NCBI GenBank assembly: GCA_902594515.1
Contig: CACJML010000001.1
Span: 272,977-336,976 of the forward strand
DNA: 64,000 nt
Source of the DNA: an uncultured SAR86 cluster bacterium
GTDB taxonomy: Bacteria; Pseudomonadota; Gammaproteobacteria; Magnimaribacterales; D2472
Reading direction: 5' to 3'
Shown here: positions 8,589 through 18,313 of the stretch, in pieces
How the letters are laid out: each line of letters starts with the position of its first letter
Position numbering within the stretch: the first letter of the stretch is position 1
Position numbers and translations under genes: made by a program
The notes under the pieces: generated by a model
The model's input: the letters and a program-made list of their open reading frames with translations, nothing else
Told to the model about the DNA's origin: nothing
Database searches by the model: none

Positions 8589-9047
8589 ATGGCTATAACA
8601 GTAGTGAAAGTTGAAGATCTTGAAAGTTATGTTGGAAAAGAGTTAGGAGCTACTGACTGGTTTAAGATAGATCAAGAAAGAATTAATAAATTTGCGGATG
8701 CAACACTTGACAATCAATTTATTCATGTTGATCCTGAGCAAGCAACACCAATTTTTGGATCTACTATAGCCCATGGCTTTTTGACCCTATCGCTAACAGC
8801 AGGGATAGGGCAAGACGTTGCACTCGTTGTTGAAGGAGCCAAGATGGGCTTAAATTATGGTTTAGATAAGGTTCGTTTTTTAAGTCCCGTTCCAGTTGAT
8901 TCAGAAATTAGAATGCATTCAAAAGTTGTTGATATTACAGAAAAAAATCCTGGTCAATTTCTTGTTAAATCAGCAGTCACAATGGAAATTAAAGGAACTG
9001 ACAAACCTGCATGTATTGCTGAGACTTTGTCTATGTGGGTAACTTAG
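8589..9047 (+). CDS. MaoC-like (R)-specific enoyl-CoA hydratase/dehydratase
   Basis: Hot-dog fold protein of 152 residues. MaoC family members hydrate enoyl-CoA or dehydrate 3-hydroxyacyl-CoA. The hydratase signature is visible: Asp and His in DNQFIHVDPE (about residues 40-49), followed by GSTIAHGFLTLSL (about 58-70). It resembles the NodN-like subgroup. It lies 3 bp behind the acyl-CoA ligase and overlaps the convergent gatB end by 4 bp. The acyl substrate is unknown; a role in beta-oxidation-like chemistry with the ligase is inference. Confidence 0.87.
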   Translation: MAITVVKVEDLESYVGKELGATDWFKIDQERINKFADATLDNQFIHVDPEQATPIFGSTIAHGFLTLSLTAGIGQDVALVVEGAKMGLNYGLDKVRFLSPVPVDSEIRMHSKVVDITEKNPGQFLVKSAVTMEIKGTDKPACIAETLSMWVT

Positions 9048-10471
9048 TTATCTAGTTTATCTTTTAAAATTTTATTTGCTGATGCAGGGTTAGCTTTTCC
9101 CTGAGTTGCTTTCATGATTTGACCGACAAAAAATCCAAATAGCTTAACTTTACCACCTTTGTAAGCAGACACTTGATCAGGATGTTCAGAAATAATTTGA
9201 TCTATAATTCTTTCAATTTCATCATCATCATCAATTTGTTTGAGCCCGCTTGATTCAACAATTTCTATAGGGCTTAATCCTGAATCCCATGTTTCTTCAA
9301 GAACAGTTTTTGCTATTTTCCCTGAAATAATGCCCTCACTAACTAAATTTACTAGCTCTGAAACATTTTTAGTTGATAGTTTTGAGTCTGTGATTTCTAT
9401 GTTTTCTTTATTGAGTAATGAGCTAATATCTCCTATTAGTAAATTGGATAAGAGCTTTGAGTCCTTAGCATTTTCCATACATTCTTCAAAAAATGTGGCA
9501 AGATTTTTAGATGAAGAGATAATTTGTGCATCATTTTCAGGAATCTTAAATTCAGATTGATACCTAACAAATTTATCTTTAGGCATTTCAGGAAAAGCTG
9601 CCTTAATCTCTTCAATTTCTTCATCGCTTATCATGACTGGCAAAAGGTCAGGATCTGGAAAATATCTATAATCATTAGCAAATTCTTTAGATCGCATTGG
9701 CCTAGTTTCATTTTTGATACTGTCATATAGCCTTGTTTCTTGAGTTACAGATTCCCCAGATTCGATAACATCTATTTGTCTTTCAATTTCATAGTTGATA
9801 GCTTTTTCAATAAATCTAAACGAATTGATATTTTTTATTTCAGTTCTTGTTCCAAGCTCCTTATCACCTTTTTTTCTTACAGAAACATTTGCATCGCACC
9901 TTAAGGATCCTTGAGACATATTTCCATCAGAGACATCTAAGAAAGTAACTATTTGATGAAGTGCTTTCATGTAAGCAACTGCCTCTTTAGCTGACGAAAT
10001 TTCTGGCTCAGAAACTATTTCAAGCAAAGGAGTTCCAGCCCTATTTAGATCTACCCCTGTTCCAGCCATACCCTCATGTATTGACTTTCCAGCATCCTCT
10101 TCAAGATGCGCTCTAGTTAAGTTAATAATTTTTTTTGCTCCTTCAATTTCAATTTCAACTTTTCCGCCTGAAACTATTGGAAGCTCCATTTGGGTAATTT
10201 GATATCCCTTTGGCAAATCGGGATAGAAGTAGTTTTTCCTATCAAATAAAGAAGTTTGATTGATGTCAGCATTTACTGCGAGACCAAACCTTATCGCCTT
10301 ATAAAATGCATTTTTGTTGACAGTAGGCAAAACACCAGGCAATCCACAGTCTACTAAATTGACGTTTGTATTTGGCTCTTCCCCAAAAGATGTTGAAGCT
10401 CTTGAAAAGAGCTTGGTTTCAGTAGAGAGCTGAACATGAGCCTCTAAACCAATCACGCATTCCCAACTCAT
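9044..10471 (-). CDS. gatB: Asp/Glu-tRNA(Asn/Gln) amidotransferase subunit B
   Basis: GatB binds the misacylated tRNA and phosphorylates and amidates its Glu or Asp using ammonia from GatA. The 475-residue protein starts at WECVIGLEAHVQL and has YFYPDLPKGYQITQ, RAHLEEDAGKS and LRCDANVSVR, all GatB signatures. The C-terminal GatB/YqeY tRNA-binding domain ends with the motif around GQIMKATQGKANP. Operon order on the minus strand is gatC-gatA-gatB with gaps of 0-2 bp. Presence of the complex implies indirect synthesis of Gln-tRNA and/or Asn-tRNA in this organism; which one cannot be told here. Confidence 0.96.
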   Translation of the reverse strand: MSWECVIGLEAHVQLSTETKLFSRASTSFGEEPNTNVNLVDCGLPGVLPTVNKNAFYKAIRFGLAVNADINQTSLFDRKNYFYPDLPKGYQITQMELPIVSGGKVEIEIEGAKKIINLTRAHLEEDAGKSIHEGMAGTGVDLNRAGTPLLEIVSEPEISSAKEAVAYMKALHQIVTFLDVSDGNMSQGSLRCDANVSVRKKGDKELGTRTEIKNINSFRFIEKAINYEIERQIDVIESGESVTQETRLYDSIKNETRPMRSKEFANDYRYFPDPDLLPVMISDEEIEEIKAAFPEMPKDKFVRYQSEFKIPENDAQIISSSKNLATFFEECMENAKDSKLLSNLLIGDISSLLNKENIEITDSKLSTKNVSELVNLVSEGIISGKIAKTVLEETWDSGLSPIEIVESSGLKQIDDDDEIERIIDQIISEHPDQVSAYKGGKVKLFGFFVGQIMKATQGKANPASANKILKDKLDN

Positions 10472-10473
10472 TA

Positions 10474-11922
10474 TTAAAAACCCTCAAAAGTTGGTTTCGC
10501 ATTGTGAAAATCTGTACTTTGCTGAAACCTATTAGCAAAATTTAAAATCATGCTTTCTTCAAGATAGTTTCCTATAAGCTGAATACCTACTGGTAGTCCA
10601 TTTACAAAGCCATGAGGCATTGATAGGGCTGGAAGACCTGCAAGATTTGATGAAATGGTATAAAGATCTTCAAGATATAATTCAGTTGGATCTTGAGTCC
10701 CCTTGGATCCAAATTCAAATGCTTCACTTGGCGAAGTAGGTGAAACAATTAGATCCACATCTTTAAATGCTTCCTCAAAATCGTTCTTTATAAGCCTTCT
10801 AACCTGCTGTGCTTTTTTATAATATGCATCGTAGTATCCTGCTGATAAAACATAGGTTCCTATAAGTATCCTTCTTTTAACTTCATCACCAAATCCCTCA
10901 CTTCTGGAGTTTATGTATAAAGATTCGAGATCTTCAGCTTCAAGACTTCGATGACCAAACTTCACTCCATCATATCTTGAAAGATTTGAAGAACATTCTG
11001 CAGGCGCAATGACATAGTATGTAGGTACCGATTGATTAATGTTAGGTAGAGAAATCTTATGAATTGAAGCACCAAGTGACTCAAAAACTTTTAGTGACTC
11101 ATTGAATAACGTTTGAGATTCTTTACTTAAAGCATCTACATTAAATTCATCCACAATTCCTATTCTTAGATTTTCGTATGACTTATTTAAGTCAGCGTAT
11201 GTGTTGGTGGGATCAAGATTAAGAGAAGTCGTATCTCTTGAGTCATAACCGGTCATTGCATCAAGTAAAATTGAACAGTCTTCAGCAGTTCTGCAAATTG
11301 GACCGGCTTGGTCTAAGCTTGAGGCAAAAGCGATCATCCCCCACCTTGAGATTCTCCCATACGTAGGCTTAATGCCAGTGAGACCACATAATGCAGCTGG
11401 TTGTCTTATTGAGCCACCCGTATCCGTTCCAGTGGCTGCAGGCACTAACCCAGCTGCCACTGAGCATGCCGCACCACCAGAGCTTCCACCTGGAACAAAT
11501 CCCTTTTTCCATGGGTTGTGTACATTTCCAAAGAAGCTCGTCTCATTAGATGATCCCATTGCAAACTCATCCATATTTGTTTTACCAATGCATATTGAAC
11601 CAGCAGCATTCAAAGCCTCTTCAACTTTTGAGCTGTAAGGTGGGTAAAAACTTTCTAGCATTTTTGATCCACAAGTTGTTTTAATTCCTTTTGTACAAAA
11701 AAGATCTTTTTGTGCAATTGGAATACCAGATAACAGGTGAGAATCTTTGCTAACTTTTATTTTTTTTGCTCTTGCTAGAGCATTTTCTTTATTCAATGAG
11801 ATAAAACAATTCAGGACTTTGTTTTCGTTAATTAGGGCAAAAGTATCTTTAATGAGCTCTTCTACAGAGAATTTTTTAGAAACCAGGCCAAAATTGATTT
11901 CTTTGATTGTTTTAAATTGCAT
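10474..11922 (-). CDS. gatA: Asp/Glu-tRNA(Asn/Gln) amidotransferase subunit A
   Basis: The glutaminase subunit of GatCAB, an amidase-signature enzyme. The 482-residue protein contains the catalytic Lys in GIPIAQKDLF (about residue 72), the Gly/Ser-rich signature beginning GGSSGGAACSVAAG, and the nucleophile Ser in TDTGGSIRQPA. Ammonia released here is channelled to GatB. The gene follows gatC directly and precedes gatB by 2 bp. Length and motifs are normal. Confidence 0.96.
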   Translation of the reverse strand: MQFKTIKEINFGLVSKKFSVEELIKDTFALINENKVLNCFISLNKENALARAKKIKVSKDSHLLSGIPIAQKDLFCTKGIKTTCGSKMLESFYPPYSSKVEEALNAAGSICIGKTNMDEFAMGSSNETSFFGNVHNPWKKGFVPGGSSGGAACSVAAGLVPAATGTDTGGSIRQPAALCGLTGIKPTYGRISRWGMIAFASSLDQAGPICRTAEDCSILLDAMTGYDSRDTTSLNLDPTNTYADLNKSYENLRIGIVDEFNVDALSKESQTLFNESLKVFESLGASIHKISLPNINQSVPTYYVIAPAECSSNLSRYDGVKFGHRSLEAEDLESLYINSRSEGFGDEVKRRILIGTYVLSAGYYDAYYKKAQQVRRLIKNDFEEAFKDVDLIVSPTSPSEAFEFGSKGTQDPTELYLEDLYTISSNLAGLPALSMPHGFVNGLPVGIQLIGNYLEESMILNFANRFQQSTDFHNAKPTFEGF

Positions 11923-12204
11923 TTAATCAACAACCTTAGGAACTAAAAAGAAATTTTCATCTGATTCAGGAGCATTTTCTAAGAATAGTTCCTTATTGTT
12001 ATCAGATTTTATTTCGTCATTGAATTTCCTTGCAGTTTCTTCTAAAGGGTTATAAAGAGGTGAAATATTTTCAGTATCTGTAGACGATAAGGAGTCAATC
12101 ATTTCAATAATTGTATCGAGATCGCTCAATATTTTTTTAGATTTTTCATCATCCAATCTAAGTCTTGAGAGGTAGCAAATAGTTCTGACTGTTTGATCAT
12201 CCAT
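11923..12204 (-). CDS. gatC: Asp/Glu-tRNA(Asn/Gln) amidotransferase subunit C
   Basis: Small 93-residue subunit that wraps around GatA and stabilises the GatA-GatB interface. It begins MDDQTVRTICYLSRLRLDDEKSKK and has the typical motif with LDTIIEMIDSL; the C-terminus extends as an acidic tail. It is the first gene of the gatCAB operon and is divergent from mreB across a 69-bp region that must hold both promoters. Confidence 0.93.
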   Translation of the reverse strand: MDDQTVRTICYLSRLRLDDEKSKKILSDLDTIIEMIDSLSSTDTENISPLYNPLEETARKFNDEIKSDNNKELFLENAPESDENFFLVPKVVD

Positions 12205-12273
12205 ATGATATTATTGTTTTAAAATCGCAATATTATACTATTTGTATCATTATTTACATGAAGGGGACCGCAA
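12205..12273. promoter_or_regulatory. Divergent gatC/mreB intergenic region with mreB ribosome-binding site
   Basis: AT-rich 69 bp between divergent operons. TATACT at 12234-12239 could be a -10 box toward mreB, with a poor -35 (TTATTG, 12211-12216, 17 bp spacer). A clear Shine-Dalgarno AAGGGGA (12261-12267) lies 6 bp before a TTG at 12274 and decides that unusual start codon. The ATG at 12258 opens only an 8-codon out-of-frame peptide. Confidence 0.4.
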
Positions 12274-13323
12274 TTGAAATATAACTTATTTAAAACAGTT
12301 AGAGGCATGTTTTCAAATGATCTTTCCATAGATCTCGGAACAGCTAATACCCTCATCTACACCAAAGAGGTTGGTATTGTTTTGAATGAGCCTAGTGTTG
12401 TTGCAATCAGAGAATCTAAAGGCCAAAAGACAGTAGTTGCGGTTGGTCATGAAGCAAAAAAAATGCTTGGAAGAACTCCTGGTAATATCAATGCAATAAG
12501 GCCTTTATCTGATGGTGTGATAGCTGACTTCCAGGTAACTGAAAAAATGCTTCAGCATTTTATTGCTAAGGTTCATGAACAAAGGTTTATTAAGCCTAGT
12601 CCCAGAGTATTGGTATGTGTGCCATGCAGATCTACTCAAGTAGAAAGAAGGGCAATCAGAGAATCTGTCCTTGGAGCAGGTGCCCGCGACGTTAAATTAA
12701 TTGAAGAGCCTATGGCCGCTGCAATTGGTGCAGGTCTTCCAGTTGAAGAAGCTAATGGAAACATGGTTGTTGATATCGGTGGCGGCACTACTGAAATCGC
12801 AATTCTTTCACTAAATGGAGTAGTTTATGCTGAATCTGTAAAGATTGGTGGAGATAAAATGGATGAATCAATCACTTCATGGGTTAGAAGAAATTATGGA
12901 TGCGTTATTGGTGAATCAACATCAGAAAAAATCAAAAAAACTGTAGGTTGTGCAACAGATGACTCTGAAAAAACTGAAATGACGGTAACCGGCAGGAATC
13001 TTGCAGAGGGAATACCTGAAAGCTTTACCCTTAACAGTCATCAAGTTTTCGAAGCTATGAAAGATCCGTTATATGGCATGGTTAGAGCTATTAGAAATGC
13101 ACTTGAGCTTTCTCCACCTGAGCTGGCAGCTGACATAGCTGAGAGAGGTATTGTATTAACTGGCGGCGGTGCTATGTTGAGGGATTTAGATAAGCTAATA
13201 TCTAATTCAACTGGAATACCAGTAATTATTGCTGAAGATCCCCTAACTTGCGTTGCGAGGGGTGGCGGTCAGGCACTTGAAATTATTGATAAGTACAATA
13301 TTGACTTACTTTCAACAGAGTAA
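12274..13323 (+). CDS. mreB: Rod-shape-determining actin homologue MreB
   Basis: Cytoskeletal actin-like ATPase that organises lateral cell-wall synthesis, so the cell is probably rod-shaped. The 349-residue protein has the phosphate-1 motif [12 protein letters not shown] (about 19-30), the connect/phosphate-2 region [13 protein letters not shown] (about 166-178) and the adenosine motif near LTGGGAML (about 298). The start is TTG, placed 6 bp after AAGGGGA; the family start [18 protein letters not shown] aligns with it. The next in-frame ATG (12307) would lose the N-terminal membrane-contacting segment. First gene of mreB-mreC-mreD-yhdP. Confidence 0.97.
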   Translation: MKYNLFKTVRGMFSNDLSIDLGTANTLIYTKEVGIVLNEPSVVAIRESKGQKTVVAVGHEAKKMLGRTPGNINAIRPLSDGVIADFQVTEKMLQHFIAKVHEQRFIKPSPRVLVCVPCRSTQVERRAIRESVLGAGARDVKLIEEPMAAAIGAGLPVEEANGNMVVDIGGGTTEIAILSLNGVVYAESVKIGGDKMDESITSWVRRNYGCVIGESTSEKIKKTVGCATDDSEKTEMTVTGRNLAEGIPESFTLNSHQVFEAMKDPLYGMVRAIRNALELSPPELAADIAERGIVLTGGGAMLRDLDKLISNSTGIPVIIAEDPLTCVARGGGQALEIIDKYNIDLLSTE

Positions 13324-13329
13324 TTGTAA

Positions 13330-14109
13330 ATGGCGAACGAGACGCCCAGATTCACCTCTAGACTACCCTATGTTATTGCCTGTTTATTCGGATTAACTTT
13401 ATTTTTTCTTGATATTACATATCAAACATTCGATCCATTAGATCGAATAAAAATAAATTCTCAAAACTTTATAAAATCTGGGCTGAGCAATCTAAAAAAC
13501 TCTTTTGTCTCATTAGAAATTAATTTTAGTGACAAGAAAATATTATTGAATGAGAACAAAAACTTGAAAGAACAGTTAAGCATATTATCAGTCATTGCCC
13601 AGCAGAATATTTTCAATTCAAAGCTTGAGGATGTAAGTGCTCCTCATAGGATTATTGTCTTTGATACTGATCAGTATTTTTGTTGCTCAAATCACAGAAT
13701 GTTCGTAGAAAAAAATGAAAAAAATTATCAAAAAGGATTTGCTATGAATTCATCTGGTCTTATTGGCCAAATTATTAAAGATCACCCTAATTCATATGAA
13801 CTAATTTTGCTGAGCGACGTTGATCATAAAATTCCAATTTATAACAAAGATTTTGAAGTCTACTGTAACGCTGAGGGCAGTGGTTTTGAGAGGCTTATCA
13901 TTTGTAAAGTTTTTATGGATTTAGATAGGGAGTCAATTATTGGACAAGAATTTTATACTTCTGGCTTTGGAGGAGTTTTTAACAAAGATACACCCGTTGG
14001 TAAAGCCATAAGTGTTACTCAGGCTGAAGGCAATGAGTATGAAATTTTTATAGAGATTATTGCAAATCCATTATCAGATGAAAGAGTATTTTTATTCAAA
14101 CCAACATGA
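13330..14109 (+). CDS. mreC: Rod-shape-determining protein MreC
   Basis: Bitopic inner-membrane protein that links MreB to the periplasmic elongation machinery. The 259 residues show one N-terminal membrane segment (about 12-28), a coiled-coil stretch (about 60-90), then the beta-barrel periplasmic domain with GFAMNSSGLIGQI and a later TSGFGGVFNKDTPVGKA motif typical of the family. It is shorter than E. coli MreC (367 residues), lacking a long C-terminal tail. It overlaps mreD by 4 bp. Confidence 0.92.
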   Translation: MANETPRFTSRLPYVIACLFGLTLFFLDITYQTFDPLDRIKINSQNFIKSGLSNLKNSFVSLEINFSDKKILLNENKNLKEQLSILSVIAQQNIFNSKLEDVSAPHRIIVFDTDQYFCCSNHRMFVEKNEKNYQKGFAMNSSGLIGQIIKDHPNSYELILLSDVDHKIPIYNKDFEVYCNAEGSGFERLIICKVFMDLDRESIIGQEFYTSGFGGVFNKDTPVGKAISVTQAEGNEYEIFIEIIANPLSDERVFLFKPT

Positions 14110-14582
14110 GAACCAGAGAAATAATATTAGTTTACTCAAGCATCTTGTTTGCAATTATCTTAGATTCGTTATTATCGTTTAAGGTCGGAGTTATTTTTTT
14201 TGATACTAACTTTTCATATTTGGTATTTAGTTACTGGGTTTTTGCTGTGCCAGAGAAGATAAGGGTTAATCAGTCGATTTTAATTGGATTTTTAGTAGAT
14301 TTTCTCTCAAATTCTGCAATTGGATTTCATATTTCACTTTATTGTTTATTCTCACTAGTTATCCACGCTTATGCTTATACCTTTCGTCTTTTTTCATATT
14401 TACAGTTAGCAATATTTTTTGGAACATCCACAGCGTTTATTTCGGCGTTGTTCTACCTTTTTCATCATCCATTGCATTACTCATACTTAGATATTTTTAT
14501 TTATTGGATTACAAGCATGATCTTATGGTTTCCGGTCTATTTTGGAATGAGAAGGTTTAGACAGAAGTTTTTTTATGCTTAG
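14106..14582 (+). CDS. mreD: Rod-shape-determining protein MreD
   Basis: Small polytopic membrane protein of 158 residues with about five hydrophobic segments, starting MRTREIILVYSSILFAIILDS. MreD works with MreC in the elongasome. The call rests on topology, length (E. coli 162) and its place after mreC, since MreD sequences are poorly conserved. It overlaps mreC by 4 bp and the next gene by 8 bp, so it is translationally coupled on both sides. Confidence 0.88.
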   Translation: MRTREIILVYSSILFAIILDSLLSFKVGVIFFDTNFSYLVFSYWVFAVPEKIRVNQSILIGFLVDFLSNSAIGFHISLYCLFSLVIHAYAYTFRLFSYLQLAIFFGTSTAFISALFYLFHHPLHYSYLDIFIYWITSMILWFPVYFGMRRFRQKFFYA

Positions 14583-16962
14583 AACGATTAAGAGGATTGG
14601 ACTAACTTCATTAATTATAGCAACAGGATTAATATTAATTTTAGCCTTGTTAATATTTCTATCAATAAATAGATTTCCTGAAGCGAGCCTTAAGTTTGTC
14701 GATGATTATTTGCTAACTAGTCTTGAAATAAAATATGAAAAAATTAAAAGAACGGGATCAGTACTCTCTCCAAAACTAAGTTTTGAGGGAATGAGAGTTT
14801 TGAATAACTCAAACAAAATAATATTTAAAGCTGAAGAAATTACATTAACGATTAAAATTTTAAGCTCAATTATTTTTTTTAGCCCTAAGTTAAATGGAAT
14901 TACTTTGAAGATTGGTGATCAGGAATTTTTTTCTGGGGAGCTTGATTTTGATAAAGACAAATTTAATTTTGCAAATTTGAATTATCATTTTCTATCTAAT
15001 TCAGTCAGTTTAGAAAAAGGAACTATCTACTTTAGGCAAGGTCAATTACTAATAAATGCTATATCAGGAAATTTTAATGAAATATCTGGCAGAGATTTTA
15101 GGGTTAATGTTGATATTGCTTCGGGTAAAATATATTTTTCATCAAAGCATATACCAAATAAGAAAGAATTAAATATTATAAGTGAGCTCATTAATTTTGA
15201 TCTGAGGGAACTCTCCATAGATCCATCTATCAGTATTCTTGAATCAGGAGTTTATGACTTTCGCTCTCAAGACCTTGAGCATTTAATTGAAGTCTCAAAT
15301 ATTAAAGGAAGATCATTTTCACTACTTGATCATTCTTTAAAATTAATGGATGCCAGCTTAACCGTTAAAAATTTTCAAAACCTTGAAGGAATTATCTTTT
15401 TTAACTTTGATGATCAAAAAAATATAAAGGGAAATTTATTGGGCTATAAACTAAGACAAACTCCCAATATTCAACTTAAAACAAGCATCTATCTAGATCC
15501 AAAAAGTTTTTATTCTGATCAAGAGTTCCTCCAACTAGATGGTAAAACAAAAACTGATCTTGATATAATTTTTTTAAATGAATCAATTACGGCATTTGCA
15601 AAGACAAATTTTATAGGTACTTCATTTAATTCACCATTCGCTTACATCCGAAAAAATTCAGATGAGCCTCTCGATACAGAGATCATTTATAAAAATAAAA
15701 CGCGTTCTTTAAAAGTTACCAACAATAAGTTAGACGTTTATCTCCCTAATTTAAATCAGAATTCAGCTTTAATTCATTTGGGGAAGGCAAAAACAAAATT
15801 AATAAAAAATTTAGAACCAAACCAATATTATCTAATTGCTAAGCTTGATTCATTTAATACAGAGGAATTATTTGATTTTTTATCATCAGAAAGACCTAGC
15901 ACCAATCAAGCAGAATTAAAAATTGATTTTGATATACAGGAGCTTTCTTTTTTTAATCAAAAATATCTTAATCAAAAGGGTAGGGTTAATGTTCAAAATG
16001 GTTTATTTGATCTTCAGCTAACAGGCGAAGAAATATCTGGTAAGGTTTTTAATGATTCAACAAGTTTTATAAAGGCTGAGATAAACGGCTTAGATTTTAT
16101 TTACGACTTTAATACTTTAAATTCTGAATCAGGGCTATTGAATGATTTAAACCTTAGAATCATTTTATCTAACTCAACTATAAATAATATATTTTTTGAA
16201 GATCTCTCAGCATATATACAAAAATCTGGTTCAAAACTTGGTATAAACAACATTCAGTTGTCATCAAGCATAATCAAGACATACAGTGAAAAATCAGAGG
16301 CAAACTATTTTTTCTATGATTCGAAGGAAGATTTTTATCGTTTTAAAGGTAAATACATCATTGAGGATTTAAATTTTAATCCTTTAAGTTTTAATGATGA
16401 CTTTAAATTAGGTTATGCAGATCTTGACTTAAATTTTCAATTCAAAAACATCAAAAATCTCAATAGTTTAGAAGGCGAGGGAAAGTTACTATTAAAGGAT
16501 TTAAAATGGGACAGTTTTGTACCAAATTCAGCAGCTCTCAATCTTTTAGGCATATTTAATTTAAAAAATATCATTGGAAAGGTTGCTAACTTAGATCTAA
16601 GTTTAGATGAGTATGCTCAAACTAAGATTGATCGGTTAGAGATATATCCTATTGCTGCCAAAAACTATGTTCGACTAAATGAAACAATGACAATTGAAAC
16701 GAACTCATCAAAAATGATGTGGAAAGGCTTAATTCAAAAAGATAATACGGGCAACTTTGATGAATTAGATCTCAGTCTAGATGTACGTTTACGCATTACA
16801 GAAAATCTTCCATGGTACGCAGGAATTTTTGTTGGACTGCCAGCAGCAGCCGGAGCTCTATTTTTTAATGAAATCTTTCAAGAAGACTTAACAAATGCAT
16901 CAACAATCCAGTTTGATGTAAAAGGCCCAATTAATGATCCTGTTCTTGAAAGAATTAATTAA
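14575..16962 (+). CDS. yhdP: YhdP/AsmA-like inner-membrane-anchored transport protein (short form)
   Basis: Large protein of 795 residues with one N-terminal membrane helix (about 9-30) followed by a long beta-strand-rich periplasmic region. YhdP-family proteins are predicted bridges carrying phospholipid to the outer membrane. Support: position downstream of mreBCD (yhdP lies downstream of mreBCD in E. coli and Pseudomonas), AsmA-like repeats such as LEGEGKLLLKDLKWD, and a C-terminal segment YAGIFVGLPAAAGALFFNEI resembling the YhdP end. E. coli YhdP has about 1270 residues, so this is much shorter. The intervening maf and rng genes are absent. It overlaps convergent mgtE by 8 bp. Confidence 0.72.
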   Translation: MLRTIKRIGLTSLIIATGLILILALLIFLSINRFPEASLKFVDDYLLTSLEIKYEKIKRTGSVLSPKLSFEGMRVLNNSNKIIFKAEEITLTIKILSSIIFFSPKLNGITLKIGDQEFFSGELDFDKDKFNFANLNYHFLSNSVSLEKGTIYFRQGQLLINAISGNFNEISGRDFRVNVDIASGKIYFSSKHIPNKKELNIISELINFDLRELSIDPSISILESGVYDFRSQDLEHLIEVSNIKGRSFSLLDHSLKLMDASLTVKNFQNLEGIIFFNFDDQKNIKGNLLGYKLRQTPNIQLKTSIYLDPKSFYSDQEFLQLDGKTKTDLDIIFLNESITAFAKTNFIGTSFNSPFAYIRKNSDEPLDTEIIYKNKTRSLKVTNNKLDVYLPNLNQNSALIHLGKAKTKLIKNLEPNQYYLIAKLDSFNTEELFDFLSSERPSTNQAELKIDFDIQELSFFNQKYLNQKGRVNVQNGLFDLQLTGEEISGKVFNDSTSFIKAEINGLDFIYDFNTLNSESGLLNDLNLRIILSNSTINNIFFEDLSAYIQKSGSKLGINNIQLSSSIIKTYSEKSEANYFFYDSKEDFYRFKGKYIIEDLNFNPLSFNDDFKLGYADLDLNFQFKNIKNLNSLEGEGKLLLKDLKWDSFVPNSAALNLLGIFNLKNIIGKVANLDLSLDEYAQTKIDRLEIYPIAAKNYVRLNETMTIETNSSKMMWKGLIQKDNTGNFDELDLSLDVRLRITENLPWYAGIFVGLPAAAGALFFNEIFQEDLTNASTIQFDVKGPINDPVLERIN

Positions 16963-18313
16963 TTAAAAATATAGTTGCTAAGCCTAGAAAGGAAAAAAAT
17001 CCAACTACATCCGTTACCGTTGTTACAACAACACTCCCTGCAATTGCAGGATCTTGATTTAATTTTCTTAGTATTATCGGAACAACCATCCCAGCTACTA
17101 CAGAGCTAATTAAGTTGATAGTCATAGCGACACATATCAAGATTGAGATCATCATCTCCTGAAACCAAAGGAAGGTAATACCACCGATTGCAACAGAAAG
17201 AACCACTCCATTGATAATTGATACAACAAGCTCTCTTTTAAAAAGCCATCTAATATTTGCTTTATTGATTTGCTGGAGAGTAAGGCCCCTGATTACAATG
17301 GTAAGGGTTTGTGTTGCAGCAACTCCGCCCATGCTAGCAACAATTGGCATCAGAACTGCAAGGTAAACCAACTTATCAATAGTGCTCTCAAAGAGATTAA
17401 TTGTCATGGCAGCAACAAATGCTGTGATTAAATTAATTGAAAGCCAAACAACTCTGGATCTAGCTGCTCTTGCAGGAGCTGCAAATGTATCTTCAGCAAT
17501 CCCTGTAATACTCATTAAGTTTTGGTCAGCATCTTCTCGAATCACATCAACAACGTCATCTACGGTAATTCTTCCAACTAATTTGGAATTTTCGTCTAAA
17601 ACTGGGGCAGAGATTAAATCATTTTGTTCAAATAAAATTGAAACCTCTTTATCATTCATATTTGCATCTATAGGCAGTGCATCTGTTTCCATTAATTCTC
17701 TAACGCTTAAAGTTGGTTCAGAAACGAGTATTTTTGAAATAGATAAATCCCCAAGATACTGATCATTTTTTGAAACAACAAAAATCTTATCAGTATTTTT
17801 AGGAAGAGCTTTCTTTGATCTTAGATACCTCATTACAACCTCGAGGCTGTGTCGGGGTCTTACACTGATAATGTCAGTATTCATTAAGCCCCCAGCAGAA
17901 TCCTCAGGATAATCCATAACCGTCCTGATTTTTTCCCTATCAAGTGATGATGCTTTTGATAAAAACTCATCTACCTGAGGCTGAGGTAATACCTGAAGAA
18001 TATCTACAATATCATCGAGCTCTAAATTTGAGATTATCTCAATCAGATCATCTGAATCGATTTTTAAAAGAAGCTCCTGTTGAATCTCATCATGAAGCTC
18101 GGTAAGTATTTCTCCTTCCTCATCATGATCAAGAAGTGACCATATTAATTTTCTATAATATGGAGGTGATGACTCTATCGCATGCGCTATCTCAGATGGA
18201 TTCATTGCATCAAGCTGAAGTTTAATCTGATTTATTGAAAAAGACTTATCAGTTTCATCCAAGGCACTAATAAGTTCAGTTGATAGTTCTGATGACGAAT
18301 TAGTTTCTTTCAT
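16955..18313 (-). CDS. mgtE: Magnesium transporter MgtE
   Basis: Mg2+-gated Mg2+ channel. The 452-residue protein shows the cytosolic N domain (about 20-130, with the acidic helical repeat region ending LPQPQVDEFL), a CBS pair (about 140-260, including MNTDIISVRPRHSLE and GRITVDDVVDVIREDAD), and a C-terminal membrane domain of five helices. That domain contains the pore region PIVASMGGVAATQTLT. It starts inside the rpoN end (14-bp overlap), so it is probably expressed with the rpoN operon, in the place where hpf and ptsN are found in many relatives. Confidence 0.95.
   Translation of the reverse strand: MKETNSSSELSTELISALDETDKSFSINQIKLQLDAMNPSEIAHAIESSPPYYRKLIWSLLDHDEEGEILTELHDEIQQELLLKIDSDDLIEIISNLELDDIVDILQVLPQPQVDEFLSKASSLDREKIRTVMDYPEDSAGGLMNTDIISVRPRHSLEVVMRYLRSKKALPKNTDKIFVVSKNDQYLGDLSISKILVSEPTLSVRELMETDALPIDANMNDKEVSILFEQNDLISAPVLDENSKLVGRITVDDVVDVIREDADQNLMSITGIAEDTFAAPARAARSRVVWLSINLITAFVAAMTINLFESTIDKLVYLAVLMPIVASMGGVAATQTLTIVIRGLTLQQINKANIRWLFKRELVVSIINGVVLSVAIGGITFLWFQEMMISILICVAMTINLISSVVAGMVVPIILRKLNQDPAIAGSVVVTTVTDVVGFFSFLGLATIFLIN

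Noticed and set aside
9240-9560. 106-codon open frame opposite gatB
   Set aside because: Shadow of the gatB C-terminal region; no independent support.
17382-17762. 126-codon open frame opposite mgtE
   Set aside because: Antisense to a well-conserved mgtE region, with no ribosome-binding site and a composition typical of reverse-strand coding.
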